Assembly (NCBI GenBank): GCA_026874595.1
Contig: CM049321.1
Location: forward strand, 6,878,979-6,942,978
Direction of reading: 5' to 3'
Length of the DNA stretch: 64,000 nucleotides
From: Sipunculus nudus
Taxonomy: Eukaryota > Annelida > Sipuncula > Golfingiida > Sipunculidae
Shown here: piece by piece, positions 34,366-48,113 of the stretch
How the letters are laid out: each line of letters begins with the position of its first letter
Numbering within the stretch: position 1 is the stretch's first letter
Translations under genes and position numbers: made by a program
The notes under the pieces: generated by a model
Database searches by the model: none
What the model was told of the DNA's origin: nothing
What the model saw: only the letters and a program-made list of their open reading frames with translations

Positions 34366-35738
34366 TAGGAATTGGTTTTAAATCCTATATGATGACTGAA
34401 ACATACAAAAACGACTGATGATCGATTATGAATTGATTTTTTAAGGTACAATCTGTTTTACCGTGAAATCTGCTGTAAAGAACGAAAATATAATATTTAT
34501 AATATATAAATAAATAAAATACCGAGTAAATTCAGTATTATATGTACATCACGCTGAATGGTCACTTTATCAAGGTGAAGCCTTAATGCGGTTCGCTGTT
34601 TTGTATCCCGTCTTTCTTATATCTCTGACAAATTATAATATTATAATAATACGATTTCTTTGAATCAAAATGCATACTAAATCGTCTTTTGACTGATTGT
34701 GCAAAAATGCGATAGATTTAATCGAAAAACGGAAAGTATGACCAAAAGGACTGCAATACAAATATTTCGGACACATGGTATAATGAATGCTCAAGTCGGT
34801 ACTGCTACTTTAAGGTATAGGTGCCACATAGGTGTGCTTCTATCGAATAACAAAATATACAACATACAAAGCAGTTGGGAAACAACGTAGAATCAAAACA
34901 TAATTTAAAATGAGTGTCTGCAATACCTTGTAAAATAAATCCAATAAACTGTTGGCAGTTTAGTTTAAATACAAAGTTGGCATCTCGAGGAATACTCATC
35001 GGAAAGGTACGCCTCTCATGGGTTCTGTCTGGTACTTATCTATAAACGAAGTAAAGTCCTGATAATTCTACCGACAATTGACCTAACCGTGAACTCTATG
35101 GAACCTTAATCGCATATTCATTCAATAAATAATCATGAGCAGAGTAGTTGGGATCAACCAATTGGCGATGTAAACAGTCATACCTGATAAGCGTAAATTT
35201 CCATAAATCGGGCGACCCTCCCAAACAGTTCACGAGTAGTCTGTACCAGTGCCCCTGTCCGACAGGAGACAGTATAAACAGTTCTAGGCAATAGGTAGAA
35301 TGATAATGTCTTACCTTGCACTGAACTCGTATGAGACCAAATAATCCAAGATATGGCAAAACACTTCACAATATATTAATTATTGGGAACAAAGATATGG
35401 CAATGAAAGCGGATGATGTCAGTCAATGCGACGCCATACGCGACCGACCTTCGTTACGTTTTTTTTGGCGCCGTTATAGTCTTCTGAACAGCTCTTGCAA
35501 CCATAGGCATGAAAAACCTTCTATGGAGCGTTTTGGGGGCTCATTAGCATAATTAGGCCAAAAGAGTGCAGCTAAAGGAGTGTGTTGGTTAGGTCACTTT
35601 AAGAAAATTGTCCATGGCCAATGGGATGGAAAACTTGAGTGTTTGACCCCGTGAAGAGGACAAGATTGTAAATTAAAAAAAAAGAATATTATCGAATAAA
35701 TATATGATAATTTATTACAGGGTTTTATTTGTTTTCAG
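34365..35738. other. Upstream region of the PAN-EGF gene
   Basis: Should hold the 5' UTR exon and promoter of the gene that starts coding at 35747, because an acceptor precedes the ATG exon. I could not place either one. Several short open frames are not convincing. Confidence 0.4.
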
Positions 35739-35831
35739 AAGAAACGATGATTAGTGGCTTGGTTCTTTTTGCTGTCTGCGTCATCTGTGATGCTCAAAAT
35801 GTTGTCGAGGGGAATTTCCGAAAATTATCAG
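35739..35831 (+). CDS. PAN-EGF gene, signal-peptide exon
   Basis: Acceptor GTTTTCAG ends at 35738, so a 5' UTR exon must lie upstream. ATG is at 35747 and donor GTAGGT at 35832. 28 codons plus one base. The same acceptor-to-ATG arrangement in the decayed copy at 22102 supports this start. Confidence 0.8.
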
Positions 35832-37040
35832 GTAGGTTCCACATTTTGCTTTTGGCACTGGGGAGCATAGTTTCCCTTTCCGCTGTCGGCACACAGCGCG
35901 GAATCAGACTCACAAATGAACGACTCCGCTGGTTAGGGTCTGTGGGCATCAAAATCTGCCACCAACAATGCACCGGGACTTCTAAATACACCAGTGGCGT
36001 AGGTATAAATGTAATGTAGAAGGTAATGTAGTCCGTTCAAATATGTTGGATAAAATTGTTTTAAGGCTAAATGCATGAACATGCGTGTTTTGTAGTTAGT
36101 ACTTCACGGATTAAGTAAAATTTTGTAAGCGCATGCATGTGAAATGTCAACAGAAGGTGTACTGTAATATGTGACAAATATTTATTTTAAAGTTTGACAT
36201 TTGAGACAGGTTGTCCTACACTGCCTAATTGGCAGAGGTTCGCTTTGAGTAGAAACGACATCTGGCGGGAGGGTGCGCTGTCGGTATATACAGGGTTTCA
36301 ACGCGCACGCGTTCTCCAACAGGGGCGCTTCATACCTGTCCTTTATTGAGCATTGCAAAAGTAATCTTCATATTTAATAATGGCGTGAAAAATGGCGTAA
36401 AAATGCAAATTTAAAACTTTCTCAACAGTTTCCCAAATTTGGCCATTCCGTCGTCACTTGGGTTGTTTCTGAACCAGGCTAAAATGTGAAACAGTGAAAA
36501 GCCGCTTGAATTATCTCTTAAACTCACTTCTGTAATCTGTAATAATCAAAAAGAAAATTTGGCATTAGAAAGAAAAGTGTTTATACAATTTATATAAATT
36601 GTTGAAAGTTGACACTAGCTCATCTATCTTGCCAGATACAATGCTCAACAGCAGTGTCTTGTTGGTCAGCACTGCTTCCAGGATTGGCTGTGCTTCTGAG
36701 TGTCTTCGTCAGTCTGCTTGCTGGTCCCTCAGCTACGAAAAGTCTACAAGACGCTGTCTGTTGCACGACACTGATGACGTCACAAAGCCGGCCTCACTCG
36801 TGCCACACCCCGGGTTCTCGTACTACAGACGCCTTAGACGGGTTAGTTTACAACTTCTACTGTCATTCAGTAAAAGCCGGTTGCCCATCGAATTGGAATA
36901 TATATATATTGGTATAGCCGTGTTAGTCTGTAGTTGAAGCGAAAGTTAAGATAAACAGTGACGCGTTTTAGATAGACTAACTAGTTTATTAACACACAGT
37001 TAGTCTATCTGAAAGGCGTCGCTGTTTATCTTAACTTTCG

Positions 37041-37087
<47 letters not shown>

Positions 37088-37360
37088 TACCTGAAAATAA
37101 CGTCCACCATCAGGAACTGAATACATTTGCGAGGTTCTGGTCTAAGCGAGGTTTTAAATAAAGAGTCAAAAGAATCTTGACCGTAAAATATGGTCGTTGT
37201 TGTGAGGTGGTCGCTAAACTTAAACTTTAGATAGAACTAAAGGCCTTCTTTCGGTGTGCGGCATATATTATTCAAAGATTCGTCTTGATGCGTCTTTCCA
37301 GTGAGTTTTTCCAATGCGCAGTATAATATAAAGAGATTTGTTGGCCAATACTCGTTCATG

Positions 37361-37399
<39 letters not shown>

Positions 37400-39516
37400 C
37401 GAAGTTATACACATAGAAGAACACATCACAGTGAAAGTACTCTACTATGCAGAGGAGCATTAATAATGCAATGTATCGTATATAATACGTATACAGTTAG
37501 TTTTACTAGATCTATTCCGTGAATACAGCCCTCCAGCAGACTCACTGATTGTCCAAATAGATTCCACCCACTTTTATTTGCAATATTTGCGTATTACATG
37601 CACAATTAACAATTAAAATAATTGTCCGCCCCAGGCGCCTCTTTTCTATGTATCTTCGGGCCTAGTAAAAAAATATGCCATAGAGTGTGTGAAGCCTTGA
37701 CAGAGTTTTTCTGCGGAGGCCCGGTCTGGGGTTTTAGTGCATGTCGAGGTCACTGGCCCGAAATAATCCCCTTCTCAAAAGGGAAATTTTTGAAAGAATT
37801 GTTTGGCAGGTCTTCCTGTGACCGGGGGTCGCACGAAGAGGGCTTCTTCCTGCGACCCCCCTTTCATGACCTGATATGCGTGAGTGCACAAGTACCGGGT
37901 CCAGGGCCTTGCATGAGATCAAGGCCTTTGACAAATAAGCGAGTCACATGCGACTAAAATCGTGTCGTACGGTCATACATAATCGCATTATGTTTATCGT
38001 ATCCGTTTTTCATATGCGATCAACGGACGGCAATAATGTGGCGACACATAACAAACACAAGCGTCAAAAAGGTGACGATACGTCGTTTAGTCCTTTCAGA
38101 TCAAGATTTATGCCTGTAAACCTAAATGATATTTCAGTAAAAATATAAAAAATAATTTTGTTTTTAATTAAATTTATGTGGAATAGGACCCCCCTCTCCA
38201 AAATAGTCCTGTCGCCCATTCTTAACGATTAATTTTGCTTCCGCTTTAAATGTCACTTTTTATTGCATCAAATTCATTGTTGCACTTTTTGTAGTGAAAT
38301 GCATGTTGAGTGTTAAAGACATGGTAATTCTTCCTTACAGTAATTCCCCTTCAATGAACTCATAATTTGGTTATGGAAGTGAGGGCTTTTCCAATTTCAC
38401 ATTATAAAGTGGAATTCCCTGTGCGTTTAACGAATGCGTTCATCGCAAAAATTGAGAAGTGCTCAACGCCTGCGATAAACGCATGAGTTGATCGCAGTTG
38501 ATAATCGTTGCCGGGGGTACGTGTCATGTTCAACTTAAATTATAGTGTCCAATATTTTTAGACGGATGAGATGACCGGATTCGATAAACGTTTGGATGTG
38601 TCACCAGCTTTTTACACGGTGCGATTTTGTCGCATACGTAAGTCGCAAGAAATATCGGAGGCTATCTTTAAATCTTGAGCGATGTTCAACATAATATATT
38701 TTCATATAAAAAAATTATCATATCAACTTCTCCAACAATTCTACGGCCAATCTTTTGGCTTCAATAAGATTTTTATGCATAACTCCATACAAATAATGGA
38801 TCTATTAATAGCGTAATGCGATTTGTGTAATTTTCCGTATCTCCTCTGATACTACTCTACAGATTGCCGTGATTTTCGATAAACATATGCTCCGGGTTTG
38901 TCCGAAGACATTCCAACCACTTTTATTATCACAAAGGACAGACTAGCCATGTTTCTTTTATTCAACAGAAGGACACATATTTTACATGAAGAAAAGTTAT
39001 TCGATTGATGACTGCACTTATTTAGCAACCTCAAAGAGTGCCTAGTCCTAACAGTCATACGTGATCGATCAGGGCCGGGGGCTGGCTGCATTGCTAACCA
39101 GTCACATTTTACAATGCATGAAAAACCGTCTACCATGTCCATGAGGCCAATCATACAGTACTTTGAGTATAATTTAACTGTTTCTGGATAAATTTTACGG
39201 ATATTGCCATCAGAAGAATATTCTGATATTATCTGATCGTTTTTATGAAGAACATGTGGGTTTGGGTAGGGAGAGAACTGTTTTTTTTTAGTTTATGTCG
39301 TAGGCCTTCACATACATGCCACTTAAGCTCCACCCCAACCCTTCCTGTCCACTCATACTATTGAATAGTGATCCTTAAAATGACCTGAGGTAATAATCAG
39401 TGGAATTTATTCAAAACATTAAAAAATTTCTGACTTTGAAGTGGGGTGCTACAGTGCATGAAGGTAACACTGCATATCTGCAGCACATGAAGTAAAACTA
39501 ACTATATACGATACAT

Positions 39517-39553
<37 letters not shown>

Positions 39554-42500
39554 AACTTATGTAGGCGTTATGGCCGAGGTCATTCAATTTAATGTTTATC
39601 CCACCTGGCAATGCATGTCTAAATTGCAAAACATATTCCCCTCAGAGAGGATGCAATATAGATGGAGATAATATGAATTCGTCTTCGCCTCATATGTTTT
39701 GCAGGTAGAAGGGGTTATAAGAATATTAATAATATTCATAAAATAGGAATCTACTTTTACAGGTTTCTGGTTGTGAAGGCAGTCCTGGAGCTTGCCAGAA
39801 CGGAGGAACATGTATTGACACAGAGCATGGAATCCAGTGTCAATGTCCGGGGTGGCGATACGAAGGACGCACCTGCCAGGACAGAATATCATTCTATATT
39901 CAAAACATGGAGTCTAAGAACTATATGAATTCCACAAGTACGTATACACGTTTCCGTATAGTCCATTAATCTTATATATTAGGTGAAACCCACACGTATG
40001 GACATGTGTTTCTTATATACAGTAAACCCTCGCCTGACGACTACCTCATTTTTGCGACAACCTCAAAAATAAGGACCTCTGGTACACGCTGCCGATTCTA
40101 TTTTGCTCTTTACATTAGACCAATTCGAAAGTGCGACCACTTTATCGAAGTCCCGTTGGTGTCGGAATTTTGATGTTTTACTTTGATACCTGCCTCGGAT
40201 TCTTACCGGGGGGGGGGGGGGGGCAGTACTTTTTTATTAGTGTTTTAAAAAAGGGTTTACTCTAGGCGATAATTTGAGAATTTTACTTGTGTTTTATTCA
40301 TGCTATGTAGGCGCCAAGAAGTTATAATACAGTGTTTGGGGGGGGGGGGGGTATATATCTCCCACTTTTTAGCAATGGGGGATGGTCAAGGTAATCATCA
40401 CCTTTGCTATTCATCGAGTTATATTCATTTATTGGAATGAAATATATTATTAATTAGAATTATAGACTTTTTTCCATTTATGAGTTTACTTTGAAAAATA
40501 TATATAAACCTAGTTTAGAATGAGCTAATATTTGAACATTTAAAACATATTTAATTGTAATATATTTGAAATATGTCCCACAGGAAATGAAAGGTATACA
40601 CACATATAGATATATATATTTATAAAAATATATATATATTTCTATATATTTCTATATGTGTCTGTGATGGTGGATGGGTGTGTGCCTCCGCCAGGCGCCA
40701 TAGTCATTAATAGCCAGGTTGTTATTTTACTGTCTACCAACGGATCTCAGTTTCTTATTTATCATAGGCGACTCGGTAGTACGTACTAGGTTTAGTACGT
40801 CATGTGGCCGATTCATTGCATATTCAGGGACTATTTGGTGTCTCGAGACCAGTAAAGCGAACAATGAAATTTAAACAGCTGATTTGTTGTATTGGTGATG
40901 GCACGTGTGCCTCCCGTTTTGCTTACCTTCGGGTGTACTCGTTTTAAGACACAGTGAGTCCCAGTTACCGTGTTGTGGTGCAAGTCACAAAAACAAGTAT
41001 TTAATTCATGACATTTATGGGAATAAAGTGTAACAGTACGCATAAGTAAGAAATTCAGCATTGTTTCTCTGAACGTGTTCCACGTGACTGTTGGCACTGT
41101 AATACACGCTATATTATAGTTCCTATTCATAGAATGTCTGCAGCTTTCATAAACTGAAGAGTATACAACACATTATATTTGAATAACAATGTCTGTATCA
41201 TTTCCCCCTCACAGCAGATCTGATAACGGAGAATCTTCACCGGGTCAACATGATAGCTACCCCTCACGTGGATGGCCGCTGGTACGAAGTGGACGTTCCT
41301 TCAAATAAAGTCAGGCTGCGAGCCGAAACCACTGGCATGTATTTGGGTTAGTATTAATAGTTTCTTGACTTTCTCTTATGAATCAGTCGAGGTCAATTTT
41401 GTGCAATTCTTGGAATTAAAGTGACCCAAACAGGGGCGTAACCAGACCTGACCGTCCGGGGGGCAAGACTCAATAGGTTTCCTGATTCTGTACCACGTGA
41501 GCTGAAGCGCACTGCGTGTCTTTAGCAGTGTTTCCATGTGCGCGTATATGCGTATATGCCTATAAGCGTGAAAAATCACTCCTATGATTTGGTAACTGGG
41601 GTGTTTCCATGTGTCCGTCAGCGTATATGCTTATGTGCGTATATGCGTGAAAATCAGCACAGGAGCGATTTCAAGCATAGGGTCTGCGTGAACTCGGGGA
41701 TTCAGGGTAAAATGACGTCATTTCACCATCTTTCTGTGGAATGCCTGCTTGATCCACTGAACAAATATATACGACTGCCAGTCACGCATATACGCGCACA
41801 TGGAAACACGCATTCAGGATCTTAGGGGAAGTACTCCGGGACCTTCCTCCCACCACCACCTGAAAAGAATTTAGATTATTTTAACATCATAAACGCATGC
41901 AAAAAGTATGCAATATGATAAGCACTTAGGTCTACATCATGAAGTCTGCAGGCAAAATGCAAAATTTACACAAATCAAGCTTAACATGACTAACATATCT
42001 AATAATATCAAAATAAACATTTTTGTTCTCAAACATTGAAAGTTAAAGATACACGTGTAAGGGCTCTCCTCTGGAGCCCGCCCTTATCTGGAAATTTGGG
42101 ATGCACTCTGTCACATAAAACCAATTATTTAGAGAAACCAGCCACGTCTACAAATACACAATATAGTGCGAAAGTCTGAGACATACTGCAACAAACTAAG
42201 AGAATCAAGATCCCCACACAAGAGTTTTTTAATGGACCGCGAACTGAGTGTCCAAAAACTAGTTCAAAGGGACTGAAACCCAAGGATTCTTGAAAGGATT
42301 CTCTTACAGCAATCAGCAATAGACGGATTCCTTCATCCCAGTTTTTCTGTGTGTCATAACAATAAGTCCTAATCATGTTGTTTATTGTCTGGTGAAAACG
42401 CTCGAGGGCGCCCTGACTTTCAGGGTGGTATGGCGAAGAGCTGTACTGTTTTAAATCTAGCTCAAGCATAACTTCCTGGAATAAGTCAGACATAAAATTA

Positions 42501-45500
42501 GACCCTTGGTCAGACTGGACGGATTTTGGTAATCCAAAAGTTGTAAAAAACTTGGTCAGAGTCTTGACAATACTTTTGGCATTAATTTTGCGCAATGGTA
42601 TTGCCCCAGGGTACCTGGTAGATGCGCACATAAATGTCAGCAAGTATTCATGTCAAGATTTCGTTTTGGGCAGTGGTCAACAATAATCCTACTAAATGGT
42701 TCCTCGAAAGCAGGAATAGGCCTAAGTGGGGCTTTTGGAGGATTCTGATTGGGCTTGCCTACCATCTGGCATGTATATGGCATGATTTACAATATTGTAC
42801 AACATCTTTCCTGAGGTTAGGCCAACAGAAGTGTGTACTAACTTTCTGATACGTTTTATTTATACCTAAATGGCCAGACAAAGGAGCCACATGTGCCATG
42901 CTTAGAATTTCATTGCGATAGCTTTTGGGCATTACTGTTTGATGTTTGATGGCCCACTCATCATCAGCGCATACATCAGTTGGTCGCTATTTACGCATAA
43001 GCACTCCATTTTTACCATAAAACAAACTGAGTTCTGTGACAGTTCATCTTTAGAAACTGCTTTTGGGAAACAAACATGAAATATCAGGGTCCTTATGCTG
43101 TTCCGCGATAAGTTCTGACCTTGAAAATGCATCCTGTACGGGCGAGTCGTTAGACGAGTCACTAGTGACTCCCAGAGTGTTATTATCTGGACCATTGTCC
43201 TCATGTGTGTTTTTCTTGGCCATAGATCTTGTTACAGCACATGAAGGATAGAAACCAGGAATTTCCTGACTTTAGATCAGTGTCCTGATCAAGTGACGGC
43301 TTTTCTGTCACTATTGGTACAGGCTGTACTTTGTCACCTGCAACATCATTGCCTAGCAGCAACTGAAATCCCTTAAAGGCTAAAGTAGTTCTAATGCCCA
43401 CAGCAATATTCCCAGAAATCAAATCTGACTTTAAATGTATACTGTGAAGCGGAACTGAAGTGTGGTTGTCTGAAAACACACCATTAACAAGTGCATGTGC
43501 ACCAGTAAAATACCTATTAGAAAATGGCAAAGTGTTTGCTAGAGTTTAGCCTGAACCAGTGTCCCTCAAAATTCTAATAGGGGTAGAATCGGAAAAATCA
43601 CTTGAAAGTGATACAAACCCTTCATGTATGAATGGCTTAAATAACTCCATTTCAGAGTCAGAAGAGGAATCTACTACCTCAGTTTCATCAAACAAAGAAC
43701 TCACACTGATAGTGTCAATCATAAACTCTTTTTCAGAGACATTAAATGAATCTCCTTATCACAATCAAACTCCTCATGGGAGTCAACAGAGGAATTTTCC
43801 TCAGCAGAAACAAACTTCTGTTTGTCATAAGTGGACAAAGCCTCAATTGAAATACTCTCGCAAGAGTCATAAAATGACTTAGCCTTATTTAGAAGATACT
43901 CCTCGCAGCAGTCTTAAAAAGAACCTAGCCTTATCAAATTCCTCGCAGGAATCAACTGAGGTTTTTGCCCCGCAAGCTACGGTTTCGTCTTTGGAGTCAG
44001 ACGGCACGTTGGCCTCCGTAGCATCAAACCCTTTTTGAGAGTCAATAAAGGAGTTGTACCCCTTATTTACATGAAAAGAGCTTAGCTCTTGTACTATGCT
44101 ATGCATAGATTTTGAAACAAAACCAGAAGGTTTACCCTTTGGTTTATTTGCAAGTTTCCAGCAGTCAGATATTAGATGACCTTCCTTTTTGCAGTAATTA
44201 CAGATTTTCTCCGACTGGCCTTGGTTGGATTCAGTCAGAGTGGACGTGGACTGAGGTGTCGCAATGGACTTTGCTGAACTTTCAGGACTGCTAATACTGG
44301 GAGACTGCGCTTTAAACTTCTTTTGAGAAATAGAGATTTACATTCTTGTTTGTGAATGACTGGTTTGATTTGCTAGTAAAGGACATTTTGTGTTAATGAA
44401 TAATCATCAGCTAATTGAACAGCAATGTCAAGTGTTTCAGGACTTTTCTTATCCAGAAAAGTTTTAACATCTGCGTTAATGCAGCGCTTAAATTTTTCAA
44501 GCAAAATCAACTGGCGCAAATTGTCATAATCTTTCATTACATTTTTAGAACTACACCAGCGACCAAACAGCTGCTCTTTTGTCCTAGCAAATTGGACATA
44601 GGTCTGTTCTTTGCGCTTTTCCCAATATCTGAATTTCTGGCGGTAAGTTTCCGGAACTAACTCATAAGCTTTTAGGATTAACCTTTAACCTGGTCATAGT
44701 CAGCAGCAGCTTCCACTGAAGGCTCTGTATAAATTTCTCTTACCTTGCCAGTCAATACACTTTGTAATAGCATAGTCCAATTTTCCTTAGGCCATTTTAA
44801 AATTTCAGCTACCTTCTCAAAGTATAAGAAATATTTATTAACCTCTTTTTCTTGAAAAGGTGGAATAAGTCTAATGTGTTTAGTAACATCAAAACTGTGA
44901 GTTTTAGCAGCACTTAGACTATGTTCTAGTTTAAGTCTTTCTAACTCCAGTCGTTTTAACTCAATTTCTTTTTCTTTCCCTTTTAATGCTAGCTCATGTT
45001 GCATTTCTAACTTTTTTCAATTCTAACTGCATAGCAAGGCTGTCATTTCTTGATGTTTCCACTTCACTCTCTTCAGTTAAACCTTTGCTAACTATATCTT
45101 GTATGACTGTAGCAATGATATCAGGGTTTCTCAAAGCATTTTTCGCACCTAGCCCTAAGTGTTGTCCCAAACGCAACAACTGATCTTTTATCAACTGTTC
45201 AAGTTGATCAATGTCGGGATCTTCAACAAATGTCTCAGGTTTGAAATCTGCCATGTTAAGATGTTAAAACAATTCCAAAAAAAAAAACACTGAGATAAAT
45301 CCTGTAAACAATATTGTAAAAAATATGTAATCTTGTAAACAATGTATTGTTAACAATGTCTCTAGGTAAAGGCCTAAAAAACAAAACTATTAAGCATCCC
45401 GGACGAGCCCCCAAATTTATGTTATGGAACCTAATATCAACAGATCACGCAGTCGTGACGAGCACAAATTCTGTTATGGAGATACAAAAAAAATTAGATT

Positions 45501-48049
45501 CTGTAATACTAAGCAGCGTGAAATGTCTAGGGGAATGAATAAAGAAGTCAGTGGTTTTTTGTTAACAAATAATTATAATTTATTCTTAAAACAACCCTAA
45601 CATTACAATACACTAAATCAATACAATTTCACAGTATAACAACAGTACAACAGCAAATAAATACAATTACACAGTATAATAAATAAAATGTACAGTACCT
45701 GGATACCACCACTGTCACTAAAATGTATAGTCCAGATGAACAGTTCACATAAAGCTTCTCAGAGAATAATAGTCCAATGACAAAATAAATCTATTGTAAT
45801 CCAAAAGTGAAGTTCTTGTAATCCCGAAAGCAAACTGAATCCGTCACAAATTTTGAAGAAGATCTATAACTGCTGCAATTATCGGATAGGTCCACAAACT
45901 GTCTCACACTCTTCTGTGTCCGCTAGAATATTTTTCTCTGCTCTCTTCGCTCTAAAACACAGCCCCCTATTTATGACTTTTCATCCGAAAATTCAAGAAA
46001 ATTCTATTTCACGAACAATCCAAAAGAACCTAACATAATACACACGCCCAAAGAACATTACAAGACACGCGACCAGCCGAGAAAGTTCCAGATTAGCATG
46101 ACCGCTGTGCCAACACGTCAGACCCCACGCGTTGGCCGGGCCAGCTCGCGTGTCTCCCTTGGCAACGGACAATGCTAGCGCTGCACATACACATGTAAGA
46201 CTGCTGCATACAATAAAAGAGACATTTGTAACATAGGAAAGACTTTTCTTTCTGCTCTTCTCAATATAGAACGTAACTTTGCTGAGAATGTTGACTTGAC
46301 CCAGTCATCGACACATCTAGTCAAATGAACACCCGACGAATGGAACTTAAGTAGGACCACATAGTCCATATTAAGGAGACCTAGGGTAACTTGGGGCAAT
46401 ACGGATCCCTTAAGCAAAAAATCCGCTCATATGGTGTATGACTTATACTTCCCTTAACCTTTTGTTGTTATATTGAGTAGACAAGTCAATGAGCCTAATG
46501 AAAAGTAAAAACAATGCAATCCAGGTCAAAAGGTCATGTAGCTTGGTGATGGTACCACAAATTAACCAAACCTAATTATTTCTAGTTTCCCTCAGCAGCA
46601 GTTTCCTTAAAGATTTGTTTTAACTAAAGTATTTTTGTTTCCCACTTCTATTTATAACAATATTAGTAATGCCTACCAGGCGACCACTATTTTTGTTAGT
46701 TAGATGAGTTGTTAGTTGCTGTTTTTTTTTTCTTACCAAAGCCCCTTCATCTTTTCATTAGCTTCCTTTTCGCCCCTTTCTCATCCTTTTCCTTTTCTTC
46801 TCTTCTTCTTCAATTTTCCCTTTTTCTGTTTCTTTTCTTTCCTTCCTTTTCTCCTTTTTCTTTTCCTTTTCTTTCCTTTTCTTTCCCTTTCTTTTTCTTC
46901 TTCCTTCCCTTTCTCTTCTTCGCCCTTCCCCCTCTTTCCTCTCCTCCTTCCTTTTTTCCCTTCTCGGTTTTTTGCCCCCTTTCTCGTTATTGGGGGGTCG
47001 GGGGGACTTGCCCCCCCTCGGCCACCCCACTGGTTACGCCACTGGACCCCAATGACTTTGGAAGTAAACTGAAGATTTTGTACACAAATTGGACACACCA
47101 GCTCTTCGAAGTACCAGGACATCGTAAACCAGTGAACTTGACCTTGATCTTAAAGGTGAAATCTGCCGAAATGTAATATTTTGTGAACCCATAAATTTTT
47201 AAATATTGTAAATTTTGTAGGTATTTTTTGACGCAAAACTAGTTTTAGTCAATATCTTGGACGCGTTCGAAAAATTGTGACCTTGGCCAGGATCTTCAAG
47301 GTCAAATCTGGCGACATGTTAAATTGTTGTGCACCCCATAACTTATGAAGTATTGCATATTTTCCTCTCAAACGTTACACACAGGTTGTATCCACTGACT
47401 TCTGGGAAGGGTTCGAGCACTGGTGATCTTGACCTTCATCTTCAAGGTCATATATGCCGAATCCTAGGATTATTGTGACCCACATTACCTTTAAATAATG
47501 TTAATCTTTTCTTCTGGTTTCTTTCAAACAAAACTTTCAATACTGGTGAATGTATATGTTTTCCGAAACACCATAGGATTAAAGATAATGCATATTTTAC
47601 CCCTGATATTTTGGATGGCCTGTGCGTGTGGGAAGGGAGATGGGACATATATATATATTTTTTTGCGACTACAAAAACAAATCGATTTAAATATTGCATA
47701 TATTGATGTTTCCTGTAGTCAAAAAATTTGATCTGAATTGATTCAGCTATATCATAATGGTTACCCCTCACCATACTGTGTAATTAAGACTTATTGCCTG
47801 ATCAGTATATTTTATGGATAGCCTAGAAAGAAGAAATATACATAACGTAGCTGGTTATAATATATGACAAAGCCTGTTTCACAATAATGAGATATGTGAA
47901 ACAAAAGACTGATTCATTCGATTCAGTCAATCTGTCAAATAAATATTTCAGTCATTTTATTAATTACTCAGTAAGTCAGGCAATTTGTAAAATGACTGAA
48001 AATGTCAGGTATTTGACAAAATTTTCTGATTTTACACATTGACTATAAC

Positions 48050-48113
<64 letters not shown>

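Larger units (their letters stand above)
42040..46193 (-). mobile_element. Broken Gmr1-like Ty3/gypsy retrotransposon
   Basis: Reading right to left on the minus strand: LTR (45420-46193), tRNA-Pro primer-binding site (45396-45413), gag (from 45254), CCHC knuckle (44161-44202), aspartic-protease region (43201-43530), linker (42932-43204) and integrase (42125-42930). No reverse transcriptase lies between protease and integrase. The element stops just after the integrase core. In Gmr1-like elements the integrase precedes RT, so RT would have lain in the missing left part. Several frameshifts and stops make it inactive. The left LTR is absent. Confidence 0.8.
41431..47044. mobile_element. 5.6-kb hAT-like element with nested insertions
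   Basis: Left TIR CAGGGGCGTAACCAGACC; inverted right TIR CAGTGGCGTAACCAGTGG: 14 of the first 15 bases agree. The flanking octamers are GACCCAAA (41423-41430) and GACCCCAA (47045-47052), 7 of 8 identical, as expected of a hAT target duplication. Inside are a 282-bp TIR element (41528-41809), a Gmr1-like gypsy fragment (about 42040-46193) and a long pyrimidine tract (46709-46975). Without these the element would be about 1 kb and non-autonomous. It lies in the last intron of the PAN-EGF gene. Confidence 0.65.

Noticed and set aside
37622-37957. 111-codon open frame as an extra exon of the PAN-EGF gene
   Set aside because: No family resemblance, and the five-exon model is already phase-consistent without it.
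46709-47176. 155-codon Phe/Ser-rich frame and its Lys/Glu/Arg-rich reverse
   Set aside because: Low-complexity pyrimidine tract at the end of a mobile element.
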